A stretch of 46,580 nucleotides of DNA, taken from positions 1 to 46,580 of IMG/VR virus record IMGVR_UViG_3300032241_000538. The stretch is one strand, 5' to 3'. This document shows, piece after piece, positions 8,393 through 20,600 of this stretch (its first letter is position 1; each line of letters begins with the position of its first letter). The DNA is from a virus. Under the pieces are notes generated by a model. It had not been told where the DNA came from. It was given only the letters and a program-made list of their open reading frames with translations, and did not search any database. A program made the position numbers and the translations under genes.

Positions 8393-10666
8393 ATGGATGA
8401 TACTTTTTTACCAGATGATGAATTAAGTTTGCCAGATGATTCAAATTTTTTGGCAAGCCCAGTCACACCTGCAAGTATAGCAAGTCAGCCAGTCACACCC
8501 CCAGTTAGCGATAGTATAGATAAACCTGCTACAAGTGCGTTATTGGGAACAATGGCGCAAACAACAGCAAGTAACCCACAGACAGTTACAGCAACAACTA
8601 CAGGCACAGCAGTTTACCCAGATGATAATGGCATACCTGTTGTTGCTATAGGACAATATGGTCAAACACCTGATCAAATGGAAGCAGCAGGTATATTAAA
8701 GCCCGGCAGCGCACCGTTAGTAAATTCAATGATTGCAGGTGGAGCAGATCCCTATGATGCTATGCCTCCTAATTTGTTTACAGGTAAAAATGGTATTAAT
8801 AGTTTAGATAGTTACGTTAATAATCCCAACGCACAAGCAACTGTGGCAGTAACCAACTTGCAGCAAAGTCAAACACAATTAACAAATGCTGGAGTAATAA
8901 CAGGTAATGAAGATTCATCACAGATATCAGGTGTAGTATTAGCAGGGGCAACTGTGGGCGTGCCACAGACTATAAATGCAATCAACACAACTAATACAGT
9001 TGTTCCACCTAATCTTAATAGTTCAGGTGTATATTCAACATCTGCACCAGGTGGGTTTGGGTTAAACAGTCAAAATGATGATTCAACAGGGACAAGTCTA
9101 ACAACTTATCCAAATGGAACTATACCATCTATAGCAGGCGGCATAAATGCAAGTAATTACAATGGATCACTTACTGGTGTTAACAATGGTTTAGGTGGAG
9201 TATCAGGTAGTTTAACTGGATCATTGTCAGGTAGTTTAAACAGCACTGGTACAGGATCAGTTTCGCCAGGATCAGCATTAAGTGCAGCCTCAGGCAGTAA
9301 AGTTTTAAGTACAATTAAAGCAGGAAATTTTGCTGCTGGATCATCTACTAACAGTGTATTGTCAGGATTAACCACATCATTAAGCGCACTTTCAAGTGTG
9401 CCAAGTCTTAGTTCATTAACCAAATCTACAAGAGGTGCAAGTGCAAGTGCCTTTTATGCTATAGCATCAAGTTTTAAACCAATGCAAGCGGGTGTCCCAC
9501 AAAACTTAACTGCATTGTCAAAACAATCTGCATTAACTACAAAAGCAGCAGGTAGCACTAATAGTTCAAGTGCTATAACTCAGGGTTTAAATTTGGCAGG
9601 CAGCGCAATTATTAATTCTAGTGGTACATCAACCACTAATTCTTCATACATACAAAGTGCATCTGCTTCAGGAAACTTTCCTTCAGGTATTAATACCCCC
9701 AGCACATTGTCACAATATGGTGCAAGTGTTTCAAGTATAGGATATAATAGTAACCCACAAATACCACCAACTGCTACGGCTTTTGGCAGCATTAACACAT
9801 TGACAAACACTGCTCAAAGTAATAATTCAAGTTTATCATCTATTGCAAAATCATTAAACAAAGGTCAATTACAAACAGGTGTGTCAAGTGTTGCAAGTGG
9901 CATAAGCAATTTGCCAGGAGGATTAAATTCTTCGGCTAGTGTAGTTAATAAAAGTTATAATAGCACTAGTTCTGTTCCAGGTATATCTAGTATAACAAAT
10001 CTTACACAAACAGCCAGCGCACAGAGTTTAAGTAATTTAACACCATCTAACCCATTAAATGGCGTAAGTCTAAGCAGTTTAAAAAATAATAATGTTTCTT
10101 ACGCACAATCTTTAAATGCAAACCTATATTATGGCGACCCCACAAATGACCCAGCATTAATGTCCCCAACAGATATAGGTTCACCTGATATTAGTCAAAC
10201 ATTGGCAAGTACCAATGGAGATTTGTCTGCGTTAGCAAGCACAGGATTAAGTCCAGAAGATCAGGCATCATTACAAGCCAGTATAAGTGCAATGGGTGGC
10301 TCAGGCCCATCCCCAGTACAAATTCCAACAGTCGCAGTTAATACCAATGACAGAACAGAATTAACTGACAGCATAGCAAGCACATTAAACGATCCAAGTA
10401 TACCTGCTCCAGACTTTATAGGCGAAGTAAGCGACACTTCAATAGCAGAAATTGACTCTATAGATCAACAACAAGCACAGGCAGTAGCCGCAGTTGATCA
10501 ACTTGACACATACAACGTACAACTAAGCGCAGCATATGACACGTACTCACAGGCAGTTTTAACATATCCACAGGGAGATCCGCGTATAGATATTGCATAT
10601 TCAAACTATCAATCATTGTTAACCTCACCAACGCTTGCTAGTTTACAGAGTCAAATTAACGGATAA
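8393..10666 (+). CDS. Ser/Gly/Asn-rich tail-associated protein of unknown function
   Basis: A 757-aa protein. It starts with an acidic stretch (residues 1-20). Residues about 80-190 look folded, with QMEAAGILKPGSAP and LTNAGVITGNEDSSQISGVV. A very long Ser/Asn/Gly/Thr-rich central region (about 200-580) is followed by a probably helical end rich in Gln/Asp/Ala (about 685-745). There is no signal peptide or clear membrane helix. It lies between the spike and gp25 genes with only a one-base gap after gp5, so it is probably a virion or tail-tip component. I do not recognise the family; the 'AGILKPG' block might be a wall-interacting module, but this is a guess. Confidence 0.5.
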   Translation: MDDTFLPDDELSLPDDSNFLASPVTPASIASQPVTPPVSDSIDKPATSALLGTMAQTTASNPQTVTATTTGTAVYPDDNGIPVVAIGQYGQTPDQMEAAGILKPGSAPLVNSMIAGGADPYDAMPPNLFTGKNGINSLDSYVNNPNAQATVAVTNLQQSQTQLTNAGVITGNEDSSQISGVVLAGATVGVPQTINAINTTNTVVPPNLNSSGVYSTSAPGGFGLNSQNDDSTGTSLTTYPNGTIPSIAGGINASNYNGSLTGVNNGLGGVSGSLTGSLSGSLNSTGTGSVSPGSALSAASGSKVLSTIKAGNFAAGSSTNSVLSGLTTSLSALSSVPSLSSLTKSTRGASASAFYAIASSFKPMQAGVPQNLTALSKQSALTTKAAGSTNSSSAITQGLNLAGSAIINSSGTSTTNSSYIQSASASGNFPSGINTPSTLSQYGASVSSIGYNSNPQIPPTATAFGSINTLTNTAQSNNSSLSSIAKSLNKGQLQTGVSSVASGISNLPGGLNSSASVVNKSYNSTSSVPGISSITNLTQTASAQSLSNLTPSNPLNGVSLSSLKNNNVSYAQSLNANLYYGDPTNDPALMSPTDIGSPDISQTLASTNGDLSALASTGLSPEDQASLQASISAMGGSGPSPVQIPTVAVNTNDRTELTDSIASTLNDPSIPAPDFIGEVSDTSIAEIDSIDQQQAQAVAAVDQLDTYNVQLSAAYDTYSQAVLTYPQGDPRIDIAYSNYQSLLTSPTLASLQSQING

Positions 10667-10669
10667 ATA
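10662..10669 (+). promoter_or_regulatory. Late promoter box GATAAATA immediately before gp25
   Basis: The box overlaps the TAA stop of the preceding gene and ends exactly 5 nt before the gp25 ATG at 10675. By the T4 late-promoter geometry (box about -13 to -6) the transcript would begin at or next to that ATG. No Shine-Dalgarno sequence is seen before gp25, which fits a leaderless message. A chance match in AT-rich sequence is possible. Confidence 0.45.
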
Positions 10670-10674
10670 AGTAT

Positions 10675-11124
10675 ATGCCAACATATATAGGATTTTCAAC
10701 AATAAATGCAAATCAGCCACGCAGTTATAACCAACCCACTGGGGTTTATGGTGGTACTGGAAACTTGACTGTACCTACAAGTTATGGTAACAAATTTATG
10801 CTTGTAGATGAACAATTAGTAGTACGTGACTTTTTAAACGCACTAAACATACCATTAGGGCAAAAAGTGGGCCAACCACAGTATGGCACAACAATATGGT
10901 CGTTTGTGTTTGAACCAAACACTAATGATACGCAATTTAAATTAGAAGAAGAAATAAAAAGAATAATAGCATTAGATCCTAGACTACAATTAGGGTATAT
11001 ACAAACTTATCCAAAAGATAATGGCATACTATTACAAGTCACTGTAGCAGTAAATCCTTTTAATAATCCTGGGACACTTAATATTTTCTTAAATCCAGGG
11101 AATAATACAGCAGTATTACAATAA
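10675..11124 (+). CDS. 25: Baseplate wedge protein gp25-like
   Basis: A 149-aa protein of the GPW/gp25 family. The diagnostic run is present: VVRDFLNALNIPLGQKVGQP, then YGTTIWSFVFEP (about residues 70-82), a helix EEEIKRIIAL, and LDPRLQLGYIQ (about 100-110), which stands in for the usual 'EPRI' motif. The N-terminal 35 residues are Gly/Asn/Thr-rich. In T4, gp25 contacts the sheath initiator and the gp6 wedge ring and is essential in all contractile systems. It lies just before gp6, as expected for a wedge partner. Confidence 0.85.
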   Translation: MPTYIGFSTINANQPRSYNQPTGVYGGTGNLTVPTSYGNKFMLVDEQLVVRDFLNALNIPLGQKVGQPQYGTTIWSFVFEPNTNDTQFKLEEEIKRIIALDPRLQLGYIQTYPKDNGILLQVTVAVNPFNNPGTLNIFLNPGNNTAVLQ

Positions 11125-11148
11125 CAAAAAAGTCGTATTTTTTATTAC

Positions 11149-11156
11149 GATAAATA
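11149..11156 (+). promoter_or_regulatory. Late promoter box GATAAATA before gp6
   Basis: GATAAATA lies in the 50-nt gap between gp25 and gp6, 18 nt before the gp6 ATG. A CGGA ribosome site (11164-11167) lies between box and ATG, so this would be a short but normal leader. Confidence 0.55.
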
Positions 11157-11174
11157 ATTAAAACGGAATGTATT

Positions 11175-14100
11175 ATGGCTGTAACTAGTAATCGACAAAG
11201 TAATTTATTTGGCATCAACACATGGCAACAGATATACCAAACCTATGCGGGTGCCGATTTTACAAGTTATAATTATGAAACTTTAAGAAAAAGTTTTATT
11301 GATTATCTTAAAATATATTATCCTGAAACCTTTAATGACTATATTGAAAGCAGTGAGTTTATCGCATTGCTTGACGTTATGGCGTTCATGGGTCAGGGTC
11401 TAGCATTTCGTAGCGACTTAAACGCACGTGAAAACTTTATTGATACAGCAGAACGCCGTGATAGCGTTATCAAATTAGCCAATCTTGTAAGTTATAACCC
11501 TAAACGTAACCTTGCAGGACAGGGGTATTTAAAAATCACACGTATTCAAACAACACAAAACATTACAGACTTAAATGGTTTAAATTTAAGCAACGTACCA
11601 ATTTTATGGAATGATCCTGCAAACGCAAGTTGGCAAGATCAATTCAACACAATCATTAATGCTACATTAGTTCCATCACAGTTTGTGGGTAGACCAGGCA
11701 ACAGTCAAGATATATTAGGAACTACAACCAGCGAATATGCCATGCAAATACCTCAGGGTAGTTTGCCAATTGTTCCATTTACCGCAACAATTAATGGCAC
11801 AAACAGCAACTTTGAATTGTGTAGCATGACAAGTGTGGGAGAAACATATCTATATGAAATTCCACCCGCACCAAGCGGCAAATTCAACATATTATATCGC
11901 AGTGATCAATTAGGTTATGGCAGTCCAAACACAGGCTGGTTTTTCTACTTCAAACAAGGATCATTGCAGAACTTTACATTTAACTTGCCACAACAAATCG
12001 CTAACCAATCAATACCAATTGGCAATATTCAGGGTATTAACAACACAGATACATGGTTATATCAAATCAGTGCTGATAACGGCAGTCTTGGACAATGGAC
12101 ACAAGTTGAAAACATTTATGCTAATGCATGGTTACAAAATACAGCAGAAGGCAGTCAACGTACAATTTTCAGCGTATCGTCTGGATTTAACGATACAGTA
12201 AACTACGTCTTTGGTGACAACGTATTCAGTGAAATACCTGTAGGAAACTTTATTGCATATGTAAGAGCAGGCAACGCATTAACATACACAATTTACCCTA
12301 GCGATATGCAGGGATTAACAATAGCATTTACCTATGTAAGTCGTTTAGGCACATTAGAAACACTAACAGTTGGCTTAGAATTACAAGAAACAGTAAGCAA
12401 TGCACAAGCACGTGAAACAATTGCTGATATTAAACAACGCGCACCAAGCGGATATTACACACAAAATCGTATGGTAAATGGTCAAGACTATAACAATTTC
12501 CCATATAGTTATTACAGTTCAATTATTAAATCACAGGCAATTAACAGAAGTAGTATTGGCATTAGTAAAAACATAGACCTACTAGATAGTACAGGCAAAT
12601 ATAGTAGCACCAATAGTTTTGGTAGTGATGGCGCATTATATCAAGATACATCCGAAGGCTTTTTAACATTAACAATTAATAGCAACAGCGATATAGTTTT
12701 ATTTTTAACATCTACATTAGCAAGTGCTTTAGCCGACGTTTATGCAAATCAATATTATATTCAATATTATCCTAGATACCCAATCAACTCAACAACTGCA
12801 CCAGGCACAATGTATTGGCAAACAAGCAGCGTAGACGCCGGCAGCGAAAGTGGTTATTTCTATTATATAAATGGCGATCAAAACATACCAAGCCCAATTG
12901 GAACATATAGCACAACTAGTTTACAATATCTAACAAAAGGCGCATTAGTTTATATAACTGCGCCTCCTGGATATTATTTTGACAACAATAACAGATTAGT
13001 ATCAGGCGTGCCTGGACCAAACAACGTCACAGGCTTTTGGACAACAATATTAAATGTTATTGGTGATGGTAGTAACAATGGTAATGGTAGTTTTAGTAAT
13101 GGCACAGGTCCAGTAACATTATATGGATATGTTCCAAGCGGTGCGATATTAACAACTGTAATTCCTGTATTTGGCAACACATTGCCAGTTGACGTAATAC
13201 AAGAAGCCACTGTAAAATTACAATTACAATTAAGTTTTAGTTTAGTATTTGATAATAGTATTCCTATTAACTTAGATCGTTGGTCTGTAAGTTATTACGG
13301 AGATCCAAATGCATTTGTAAACTTTAGTAGCAATGGTGTTGCAGGACAAAACATATACACAGTTACTTACGATCAATTAATATATTATTTTGGTAGTGCT
13401 GCTGATATAAGATTTGCCGCACCAAGTGGCACACTTGTATATGATCCTTTTAGTGGAAAAATCTTACAAGATTATGTTGAAGTTTTACAAAGTAACACAC
13501 AACCAAATAGCAGTTATCCTTTAAATGTGCCAGTTAAATCAAATATTATAGGACAAACTGTCGAATCAGATGGCTATACTGATGACTTTAGCGTAGTGGT
13601 TAGCGCAACTGATGTAAACAATGACAATTTAATATTAAATCCTGACTTTTTTAGTTTTGTAACAGGTTACAGCCCAACTGGCAGCAATTATGGAATATAT
13701 GTATTCTTTGAAATTATCACTGATGTATTCAATTTAACAAGATATCAAATAGTTCCAACAGCCGACATTGTATATCAATATCCAACAAAATCGCAAATTG
13801 AATTAGTAAAATATGATTATCCAGTGGGGCAAGTATTCTTTGCTTATTCAGAAACAAATGTTAATGGAACTCAAGGAAACTTTTACGCAACAATACAAAA
13901 CCCAACATCAATTGTTCCAAACTACACTGTAACATTACAGCCACAATATACATGGAAAATTGGTCGTCAGGGATTAAGTTTCCAATACCGTCATAATAGT
14001 AATAATACTACACGTATTGATCCTACTACAACAAACATTATTGATTTGTACGTTGTAACACAAAGTTATTATACCGCATATCAAAATTATATTACCGATA

Positions 14101-14591
14101 CTACTAACACAATACCTGAACCAGACATGCCAACTATTGATGAATTAAATCAAGACTATGGTCAATTACAAGATTATAAAATGGTAAGTGATAGTTTAAT
14201 CCTTAATAGTGTAGTTTTTGTTCCATTATTTGGTCCTAAGGCTGATCCTGCATTGCAGGGAACAATTAAAGTAGTTCCTGTAGCCAATGCTAACGCAAGT
14301 AATAGTGAAATTATTAGTGCAGTATTATCGGCCATGAACGATTATTTTGACATAAATAATTGGAACTTCGGTGAAACATTTTATTTCAGTGAATTAGCAG
14401 CATACTTACATGCTAATGTAGGCCAATATATTAGCAGTGCTGTTTTAGTTCCAAATGATCCTAATGCACCATTTGGATCATTATATGAAATTAATGCCGC
14501 GCCGTATGAAATTTTCGTTAATGCCGCTACAGCGAATAACATTGTTGTAATTCCAGCATTGACATCGGCTGAATTACAGATTGCACAGTAG
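11175..14591 (+). CDS. 6: Baseplate wedge protein gp6-like
   Basis: A 1138-aa protein, longer than T4 gp6 (660 aa). The N-terminal part is typical of gp6/baseplate J-like proteins: YETLRKSFIDYLKIYYPETF, then FIALLDVMAFMGQGLAFRSD and LNARENFIDTAERRDSVIKL, followed by LVSYNPKRNLAGQGYLKI (residues about 35-120). Residues about 340-430 continue the J-like core (VFGDNVFSEIPVGNFIAYVR, IADIKQRAPSGYYTQNRMVN). The C-terminal third (ILNSVVFVPLFGP to the end) also looks conserved. The middle holds an extra Tyr/Asn/Gly-rich region, which explains the length. Gp6 forms the ring that joins the wedges. A late promoter and ribosome site precede it; gp25 is just upstream. Confidence 0.9.
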   Translation: MAVTSNRQSNLFGINTWQQIYQTYAGADFTSYNYETLRKSFIDYLKIYYPETFNDYIESSEFIALLDVMAFMGQGLAFRSDLNARENFIDTAERRDSVIKLANLVSYNPKRNLAGQGYLKITRIQTTQNITDLNGLNLSNVPILWNDPANASWQDQFNTIINATLVPSQFVGRPGNSQDILGTTTSEYAMQIPQGSLPIVPFTATINGTNSNFELCSMTSVGETYLYEIPPAPSGKFNILYRSDQLGYGSPNTGWFFYFKQGSLQNFTFNLPQQIANQSIPIGNIQGINNTDTWLYQISADNGSLGQWTQVENIYANAWLQNTAEGSQRTIFSVSSGFNDTVNYVFGDNVFSEIPVGNFIAYVRAGNALTYTIYPSDMQGLTIAFTYVSRLGTLETLTVGLELQETVSNAQARETIADIKQRAPSGYYTQNRMVNGQDYNNFPYSYYSSIIKSQAINRSSIGISKNIDLLDSTGKYSSTNSFGSDGALYQDTSEGFLTLTINSNSDIVLFLTSTLASALADVYANQYYIQYYPRYPINSTTAPGTMYWQTSSVDAGSESGYFYYINGDQNIPSPIGTYSTTSLQYLTKGALVYITAPPGYYFDNNNRLVSGVPGPNNVTGFWTTILNVIGDGSNNGNGSFSNGTGPVTLYGYVPSGAILTTVIPVFGNTLPVDVIQEATVKLQLQLSFSLVFDNSIPINLDRWSVSYYGDPNAFVNFSSNGVAGQNIYTVTYDQLIYYFGSAADIRFAAPSGTLVYDPFSGKILQDYVEVLQSNTQPNSSYPLNVPVKSNIIGQTVESDGYTDDFSVVVSATDVNNDNLILNPDFFSFVTGYSPTGSNYGIYVFFEIITDVFNLTRYQIVPTADIVYQYPTKSQIELVKYDYPVGQVFFAYSETNVNGTQGNFYATIQNPTSIVPNYTVTLQPQYTWKIGRQGLSFQYRHNSNNTTRIDPTTTNIIDLYVVTQSYYTAYQNYITDTTNTIPEPDMPTIDELNQDYGQLQDYKMVSDSLILNSVVFVPLFGPKADPALQGTIKVVPVANANASNSEIISAVLSAMNDYFDINNWNFGETFYFSELAAYLHANVGQYISSAVLVPNDPNAPFGSLYEINAAPYEIFVNAATANNIVVIPALTSAELQIAQ

Positions 14592-14602
14592 TAGGATAAA
14601 GA

Positions 14603-17600
14603 ATGGCTACAAAGATTAGAACACTAGATTTTCTTCCAGAGATATTTCAAACTCCTACTAATCAACAATTTTTGTCTGCGACATTAGACCAATTAGTAAA
14701 CCCTCCTGATTTGCAAAAAATTCAAGGTTATGTTGGTAGTCGTTATGGCTATGGTGTAAACCCTAATGATTATTATGTAACAGAACCCGATGTAACAAGA
14801 ACAAATTATCAATTAGATCCAGGTGTAGTGTTCACACAGCCAGGCACTAGCACAGCAACAGACTTTATTAGTTATCCTGGACTTATTGACGCACTTAACA
14901 CCGCAGGTGGTGTAACTAATAACAACAATAGATTGTTTAACAGTCAATTTTATAGTTGGGACAGTTTTGTAAACCTTGATCCATTGGTAAACTTTAACCA
15001 ATACTATTGGCTACCTGAAGGTCCGCCATCAGTAACAGTTGCGGCAAGCACAGTTTACTCAACTGAAACATATGTGGTCAATGATCAGCCCACTGGTTAC
15101 TTTATTTCAACATTAAATTCAGCAGGTGGAAGTATTAACCCCACACTTACTTTATTGCGTAGTGGTGTATATGAATTTGTTGTAAATCAACCAACAGATT
15201 TTTGGATTCAAACACAACCTGGAATTTCAGGCAGAAACCCAAGCAACCCAAATCAAACCACACGTGAAATTTTTGGTGTTACCAACAATGGTGCAAACTC
15301 AGGAGTAATTACTTTTGCAGTACCTCAATCAAATGCACAACAAGACCTTAATATTCCAGGAAATAACTTAGTAAGTGTTGTAAGTAATATCTCATATCAA
15401 AATTTAAACGGCGCTCCGTTATCAAGTATTGGAAGCATCGACGGTGTTACATCATTAAATGGTTTAACTGTGATGTTCTATGACACAGGTGTACCAAATG
15501 AAATTGCTTATACAGATAACACATGGGGCAACACAGAATACGCACAAAATGATCCTAATATAACTGCTCCACAAAACATTACAATAACTGCTACTTCAAG
15601 TACAGGAAATGTTATTACATGTAGTAGTGTTGAAGGAATGCAAGTCAATCAAAGCATTGCATTTACCGGGGTTTCATTTGGTGGCATAACAGTAAGTCCT
15701 ATTGACAGCAATGGAAACATAACTGACGTACAAATTTACTATGTAAAAAGTATAAATGCAACTGATAATACCTTTACAATTAGCAGTGCATTAGGCGGCC
15801 CAGCAGTATCATTAACCACTGCTACAGGCACAATGAACGCAATTATTAATGACATGGAATGGGAACAGGGTTGTTATAGCAGTGTAAACAATAACTTTTA
15901 TAAAATTACACTTGCGGGCGACCCAAGTAATCCTGTTATTTTATTAAGTCTTGCAGGTCAAATTCCTGTTAATCAAAAAATTACAGCAGTATATGGTAAC
16001 ACATATGGCGGTTTAAGTTTTTATCTTGACACATATAATAATATAGAAATTATACCTTTAATTACAGCACCACTTAACACATTATATTATCAAGATGGCA
16101 GAGATCCAAATAAAGTTGGCACAATTCAATTGATTGACAATAACATATTCAATCAATTAGATGTAACCACACAAATAATAGGGCAAAAGAATTTTACTAG
16201 TAGCAATGGCGTAGTATTCACAAACGGATTAAAAGTAACTTTTGATGGGGACGTTATACCTTCAAGTTATCTTTCAGGTGAATATTATGTTTCAGGTGTG
16301 GGCGTTGCAATAGAACTATTGCCAGTTGATACGTTTGTTGTTCCCGAACCATTTACAGGCAGCGTGTACAACACATACAGTACAGAACCATATGACACAA
16401 CCAACTATGATGATAGTTTATACATTCCAGTAACCCCAGATTATATTACAATTGCACGTGATAGTTTAAGTTTAAACGCATGGAGTCGCAGTAATCGTTG
16501 GTTCCACATTCAAGTAATTCAAGACACTGCAACTTATAACAACGATCCTTCTATTTTAACTACATATGGAAGTCAACAAAATAAAGCAGTTAGACCAATA
16601 TTAGAGTTTTACCCAAATCTAAGATTGTTCAATTCAGGTACTGCTGGCAAATTACCTGTAGACTTTATAGACTTTAGAACAACTGACGCATTAAATGATG
16701 TTGCAGGTCAGCCTGTATATTATCCAGACGTTGAAGTATACACAAGTTATACTGCTAATATTGCTGCTGCAACTAATGCGGTCAGTACAACAATCACAGT
16801 TGCTGCTAGCGCAGTAAATGGCACATTTGCTGTTGGCATGTATATCAACGACTCACAAAATGTATTGCCACCAACTGCACAGATCACAGAAATATCTGGT
16901 ACAACAACATTAACAATAACAGTTGGTTGGGACGATGCGTTAACCATACCTACAACTAATAACGTTTCATTAGTAGCAGATCAAGAAAGCAATCAAAATT
17001 ATATTTTATTCAGCGGAGCAAGAATTATATTTGCTGCTGACCCTAATGAAAATAATAAGATTTTTATAGTCAATATAACCACTGTTGATACAGGCAGTAA
17101 ACCTGTAATCGTATTAAGTGAAACACCAGATGGCAACATTGTAGACAACAACTTAGTTGCAGTTTTACGTGGCTACAACTATCAAGGATATAGTTTCTAC
17201 TATAACATAGATGCATGGGTAGAAGCACAACAAAAAACTACAGTAAATCAAGCACCATTTTTTGATGTGTTTGATAGTAATGGAATTAGTTTTAGCGACC
17301 CTACTGTTTATTTGGGAACAAATTTTGCAGGCAGCACACTTTTTGCTTATGGTGTAGGAACAGGAACAACTGACACAGTATTAGGATTCCCACTTCGTTA
17401 TAGCAGTGTTAATAACATTGGTGATATTAGTTTTGATGTAACATATAACAGTCAAACATTTGATTATATTACTAGCCAAACACCAATTACACAAAACATA
17501 AGCACAGGTTATGTTTATAACATGACTGGCATAGAAACATTTGAAAGATTAATTGGCTGGCAAACAGCAGTTGGTCCTAGCGTACAGTATCAAGTGTTCT

Positions 17601-20600
17601 CATTTAATTATTATGAAGGTAATACAAACGCAAACGTGTTTGAGTGCGACATAGTACCTGTATCAACAGATTCTACACCATGGCCTGTAATAGAAGTATT
17701 TGTCGATGGTGAAATACAACCAAATTCAAATTACACTGTAAGTATTATAAGATCAAGTACAATAGTCACAGTTACAATACCAAACACAATTGTAAATGGC
17801 ACAGTTCAAATTTTCTTATTAAGTGATCAAGTAAGTGCAAATGCATATTATGAAATTCCAACAAACTTAAGTAACAACCCATTTAATACAGATATCACTG
17901 TGGCCAACACAGGCGACATTCGTAGACAATATGAAAGTATTTTCTATAATAATCCAAACTTTACAGGAACAGTTTTAGGTAGTAACAACTATCGTGATTT
18001 AGGTAATCTTGTTCCATGGGGCAACGTATTAATTGAAAATAGCGCGAGTTTAGTATTACCCGGAACTTTCTTACGTAATTTAAATTACAATATTTTTGAC
18101 AGCATAGCATACAACAGTAAAAAATACATTGAATATAAAAACTTAATTGTATCTACCGTAAACAGTTATCCTTTTAGTCAAACATATGACCCTGCATATA
18201 TTTTAAATACTGCGTTAGATGTCATTACCGCAACAAAAGACAACAGCATGAGTTTCTTTTGGAGCGACATGTTGCCAGCAAAAGCACCATATGCAAGTAA
18301 TGTTTACACATTTAATAATAGTTTACAAACAACCATTTATCCATTAACACAAACTTATAACTTTGAAACAGCAAATTATAATGGTGTATTAGTATATTTG
18401 GCTAGAACAGTTAATGGATTAACAACAACACAACAATTAATAAAAGGCGTTGATTATACTGTTAGTACAACTGCTCCTTCACTAGAAATCACAATTGAAT
18501 TATTACCAGGCGACGTTGTAACAATTAACGAATACAACCAAACATATGGTAGTTATGTTCCAAACACCCCAACTAAATTAGGATTATACCCTGCATATGT
18601 TCCAGGTGTAGTATTAGATAGTGACTACGCACAGCCAACATATTTTATTCGTGGTCACGATGGTAGTTACAATAAATTATACGGCGATTATATTGCTGAA
18701 ACCAATATATTAATTGATTTCCGTGATCAAGCATTATTAGAATTTGAAACAAGAATTTATAATAATCTAAAATTAAGCAATACATTGCCAATTTTAGAAC
18801 AAGATATTGTTCCTGGATTCTTTAGAAACAGCGATTACTCATATGAAGAATGGCTAGAAGCATACGAGCCAGGATTCTTAAACTGGGTAGGGCAAAACAG
18901 ATTAAATTATCAAACACAGTATTATGATCCTAATAATCAATATACATGGAATTATAATACAACAACTAATAAAGTTGATAACACACAAATTGGTATTGGT
19001 TACTGGAGAGGTGTTTACAAATATTTCTATGATACATTTACACCAAACACAACACCATGGGAATTATTAGGATTTACAAGCGAACCAAGTTGGTGGACAA
19101 GTCGCTATGGTGCTGCTCCTTATACAAGCAACAACTTAGTGTTATGGGGTGACTTAGAAGCCGGTATAAATTACAATAACGGCGATCCAGTCATTATACC
19201 TCAAGCAGTAAGACCAGGGTTGTCAAAAATTATTCCAGTAGACAGTCAAGGCAATTTAGTAAGTCCTTTTGTTAGCGTAGTAAAAAATTATTATAATCCA
19301 AACTTTAAACAAAATTGGGAAGTTGGAGATATTGCGCCAGTCGAATTAAGTTATCGCCGTAGTAGTTCATGGCCATTTGATTTTATGCGCATACAAGCAT
19401 TGTTAAAACCAGCAGAGTTTTTCAATTTGGGCGTGTATGTAGACAACTATCAATATAACGCTGAATTTAATCAATACTTGTTTAATGGAAACAATCATTT
19501 ACTATTAAATGAAATTCCTGTATATGGCAATGGCACAGCAGTAACAAGTTATATTAACTGGATCGTTGATTATCAAAAACAATATGGTATTGATGCTACA
19601 ACTGCTATCACAACATTACTAAATAATTTAGATGTACGTTTAGTTTATCGATTAGCAGGCTTTAGCGATCAAAACTTATTAAACTTCTACGTACAAAGTA
19701 CAAACCCAAATAGCAACAATAGTACATTATTAATACCTAATGAAAGTTATCAAGTACTATTGTATAGTAACCCTCCATATAGTGGATTGAAATACTCAAG
19801 TGTAATTGTACAAATATTACAAAATGGTTTCTATGCAATAACTGGCAATAGTCAAACTAGCGCATACTTCACAGTATTAACACCAAAAAATGATGGACAA
19901 ACCACAACTATTACAGTTGATAACTTAACAGTTAAAGTCGCTAAAAATTACACTGACGTTGAACAAGTTATACCATATGGTACACAATTTATAAGCATAC
20001 AACAAGTAGCAGAATTTTTAGCAAGTTATGGCGCATATCTTGAAGCCAATGGCGTGCAATATCAATATCAAGTTAATAGCATATTGTTAAATTGGACACA
20101 AATGATTAGTGAGTTTTTATATTGGACACTGATCGGATGGCAACCAGGTGCATTAACAACATTGAATCCTGCTGCATATGAATTAACTATTGATTTACCT
20201 AATCAGATTGTACAGCCACTTAGTGTTCAAGGTGCCAACTTTGTTTTAAATCAAAACTTATATCCAATTAAAAACAGCGATTTAAACATATTAAGAGATG
20301 GAACATTGTTTAACGTAGCACCATTACGCACAGGTGATACAATAAGTTATGGTCAATTTAATTTAAGTAATTTTGAAAATGCATGTGTGTTTGACAACTA
20401 CACATTATTTGGCGATACAATTTATGATTTAACTACAGGAACAAGACAGAATCGTATATATGTTCGTGGTAGCAAAACTGCAAGTTGGGACGGCACATAT
20501 ACTGCTAGTGGGTTTATAATCAACAATAACAACGTAGTACAATGGCAACCATCACAACGTTATACAAAAGGACAGATCGTACTTTACAAAAATCAATATT

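Noticed and set aside
11125-11148. Possible hairpin TCGTA / TACGA between gp25 and gp6
   Set aside because: Only 5 bp with a long T-rich loop; the space is better explained by the late promoter that follows.
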